DNA from: Chrysomallon squamiferum
Lineage: Eukaryota; Mollusca; Gastropoda; Neomphalida; Peltospiridae
Direction: 5' to 3'
Assembly: GCA_012295275.1 (NCBI GenBank)
Contig: CM022677.1
Location: 6,114,494 to 6,131,821, forward strand
DNA: 17,328 nt
Part shown: positions 16,697-17,328 of the stretch, piece by piece
Layout: each line of letters starts with the position of its first letter
Numbering within the stretch: position 1 is the stretch's first letter
Notes under the pieces: generated by a model
The model's input: the letters and a program-made list of their open reading frames with translations, nothing else
The model's database searches: none
Told to the model about the DNA's origin: nothing
Program-made: the position numbers and the translations under genes

Positions 16697-16870
16697 GGCT
16701 GTGGACGGATGAAGCCCGACGGCTTTTTTCTTTTTCTCTCGTCCGCCGAGTGGAGTGCAGTCGACCCGACCCGACCTGACCCGACCCGACCCGACCCGAG
16801 TGTAGCCGAACTGAGATGAGCTGAGATCGGTTCCCATGGCAACGGTGAGATGAACGTTAGAAAACTGGGT
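16697..16870. promoter_or_regulatory. GC- and CpG-rich island with a CCGAC pentamer array and an RFX X-box-like palindrome
   Basis: This is the most GC-rich stretch of the window. It contains about seven CCGAC-type pentamers (about 16762-16799), which translate as the DPTRP or GSGRV repeats of spurious frames. GTTCCCATGGCAAC at 16830-16843 matches the palindromic RFX X-box (GTTRCCATGGYAAC) at 13 of 14 positions. It could be the promoter of a gene starting beyond the right edge or on the minus strand; no transcript start is visible. Confidence 0.35.
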
Positions 16871-16927
16871 CTCGGTACTCGCTACCGATGTCAATTTCGC
16901 CTTAAACACTGCACAAAAATTAAGAAT

Positions 16928-16947
16928 AAAAAAAAAAAAAAAAAAAA
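16928..16947. repeat. Poly(A) tract
   Basis: A run of about 20 As. No element body was recognised next to it. Confidence 0.85.
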
Positions 16948-17002
16948 TTATTGACAGTGACACAATTTACAGTCCATCACCACGAAAGACGAAATGCTGT
17001 TC

Positions 17003-17031
17003 ACAACAACAACAACAACAGCAGCACCACC

Positions 17032-17062
<31 letters not shown>

Positions 17063-17066
17063 GCAC
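17003..17066. repeat. (CAA)n(CAG)n(CAC)n(CAA)n microsatellite
   Basis: A compound trinucleotide run that keeps one frame (Thr/Ala/Pro homopolymers). Confidence 0.9.
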
Positions 17067-17122
17067 TAATACTAATTTCGTGCAAAATGACACGTGAACA
17101 CAGGATAAGTACGAAACCTTTC

Positions 17123-17187
17123 TATTATTATTATTACCGCTACTACTACTACTACAACTACAACTACTACTACTACTACTACTACTA

Positions 17188-17250
<63 letters not shown>
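17123..17250. repeat. (ATT)n(TAC)n(ATT)n microsatellite
   Basis: About 42 trinucleotide units in three blocks with a few interruptions. Confidence 0.95.
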
Positions 17251-17268
17251 GTACAGTACCGTAGATGC

Positions 17269-17318
17269 ACAGACACACACACACACGCATGGCGCTTTCT
17301 TTCTTTCTTTCTTTCTTT
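17269..17318. repeat. (CA)n and (TTTC)n microsatellites
   Basis: A CA run at about 17271-17286 and five to six TTTC units at about 17296-17318, near the window edge. Confidence 0.85.
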
Positions 17319-17328
17319 GAGTAGAAGA

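Noticed and set aside
16711-16731. AAGCC-CGAC-GGCTT hairpin followed by a T run, like a bacterial terminator
   Set aside because: The window is clearly eukaryotic, with introns and microsatellites, so an intrinsic terminator is not expected. The resemblance is by chance.
16579-16963. Minus-strand frames with GSGRVGSGRVGS-type repeats
   Set aside because: Translations of the CCGAC pentamers and neighbouring AAT/CAA microsatellites, without splice or domain support.

Overview
This looks like an intron-rich, AT-rich, microsatellite-laden animal nuclear genome, most likely a lophotrochozoan and perhaps a cephalopod mollusc. That is inference from composition, repeat style and domain content; nothing here fixes the species. 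There are no bacterial operons, no rRNA, no CRISPR array and no tRNA I could support. A 200-N scaffold gap lies at 12129-12328. Most long open frames in the window are translated microsatellites, so real coding sequence was sought as short exons with splice signals and consistent phase.

Left part, minus strand (443-2374): the 3' half of a gene for a single-pass membrane receptor-like protein. Three exons are visible, in transcript order: the C-terminal part of a CUB domain (2230-2374), an exon with a transmembrane helix and juxtamembrane tail (1349-1624), and a last coding exon (540-868). The last exon carries a PPPY motif and ends in ETSV, a class I PDZ-ligand form. The middle exon needs two compensating one-base indels, both in homopolymer runs, to read through. 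With them the exon enters and leaves in the right phase and a second PPPY appears. The 5' part of the gene is not seen.

Repeat block (2500-5060): a TG/AG microsatellite, a roughly 600-bp terminal-inverted-repeat element (2788-3388), and a dispersed repeat ending in a long (GA)n tract. This is followed by a GC-richer, coding-like patch at 5072-5370 whose strand I could not settle.

Middle, plus strand (about 7130 to the gap): exon candidates at 8350, 8790/8811, 8978, 10756, 11426 and 12037 can be joined in one continuous phase. They may start from ATG-GCT-GAG|gtaaga at 7130. The product is largely helical and I do not recognise it. A possible alternative 3' end lies at 9867, followed by three tandem ~84-bp copies of a segment that each carry AATAAA.

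Right part (12329-17328): two copies of a compound repeat unit, each with an array of 42-bp minisatellite units. Next come a second copy of the (GA)n-tailed dispersed repeat, a coding-like patch near 15.2-15.35 kb, and a three-copy 101-bp tandem repeat. The 101-bp unit also occurs, inverted, inside the 2.8-kb inverted-repeat element. Last are a decayed fragment of a multicopy ORF family (HSLSGRDTVASYFG motif), a GC-rich segment with an RFX X-box-like palindrome, and dense trinucleotide microsatellites.
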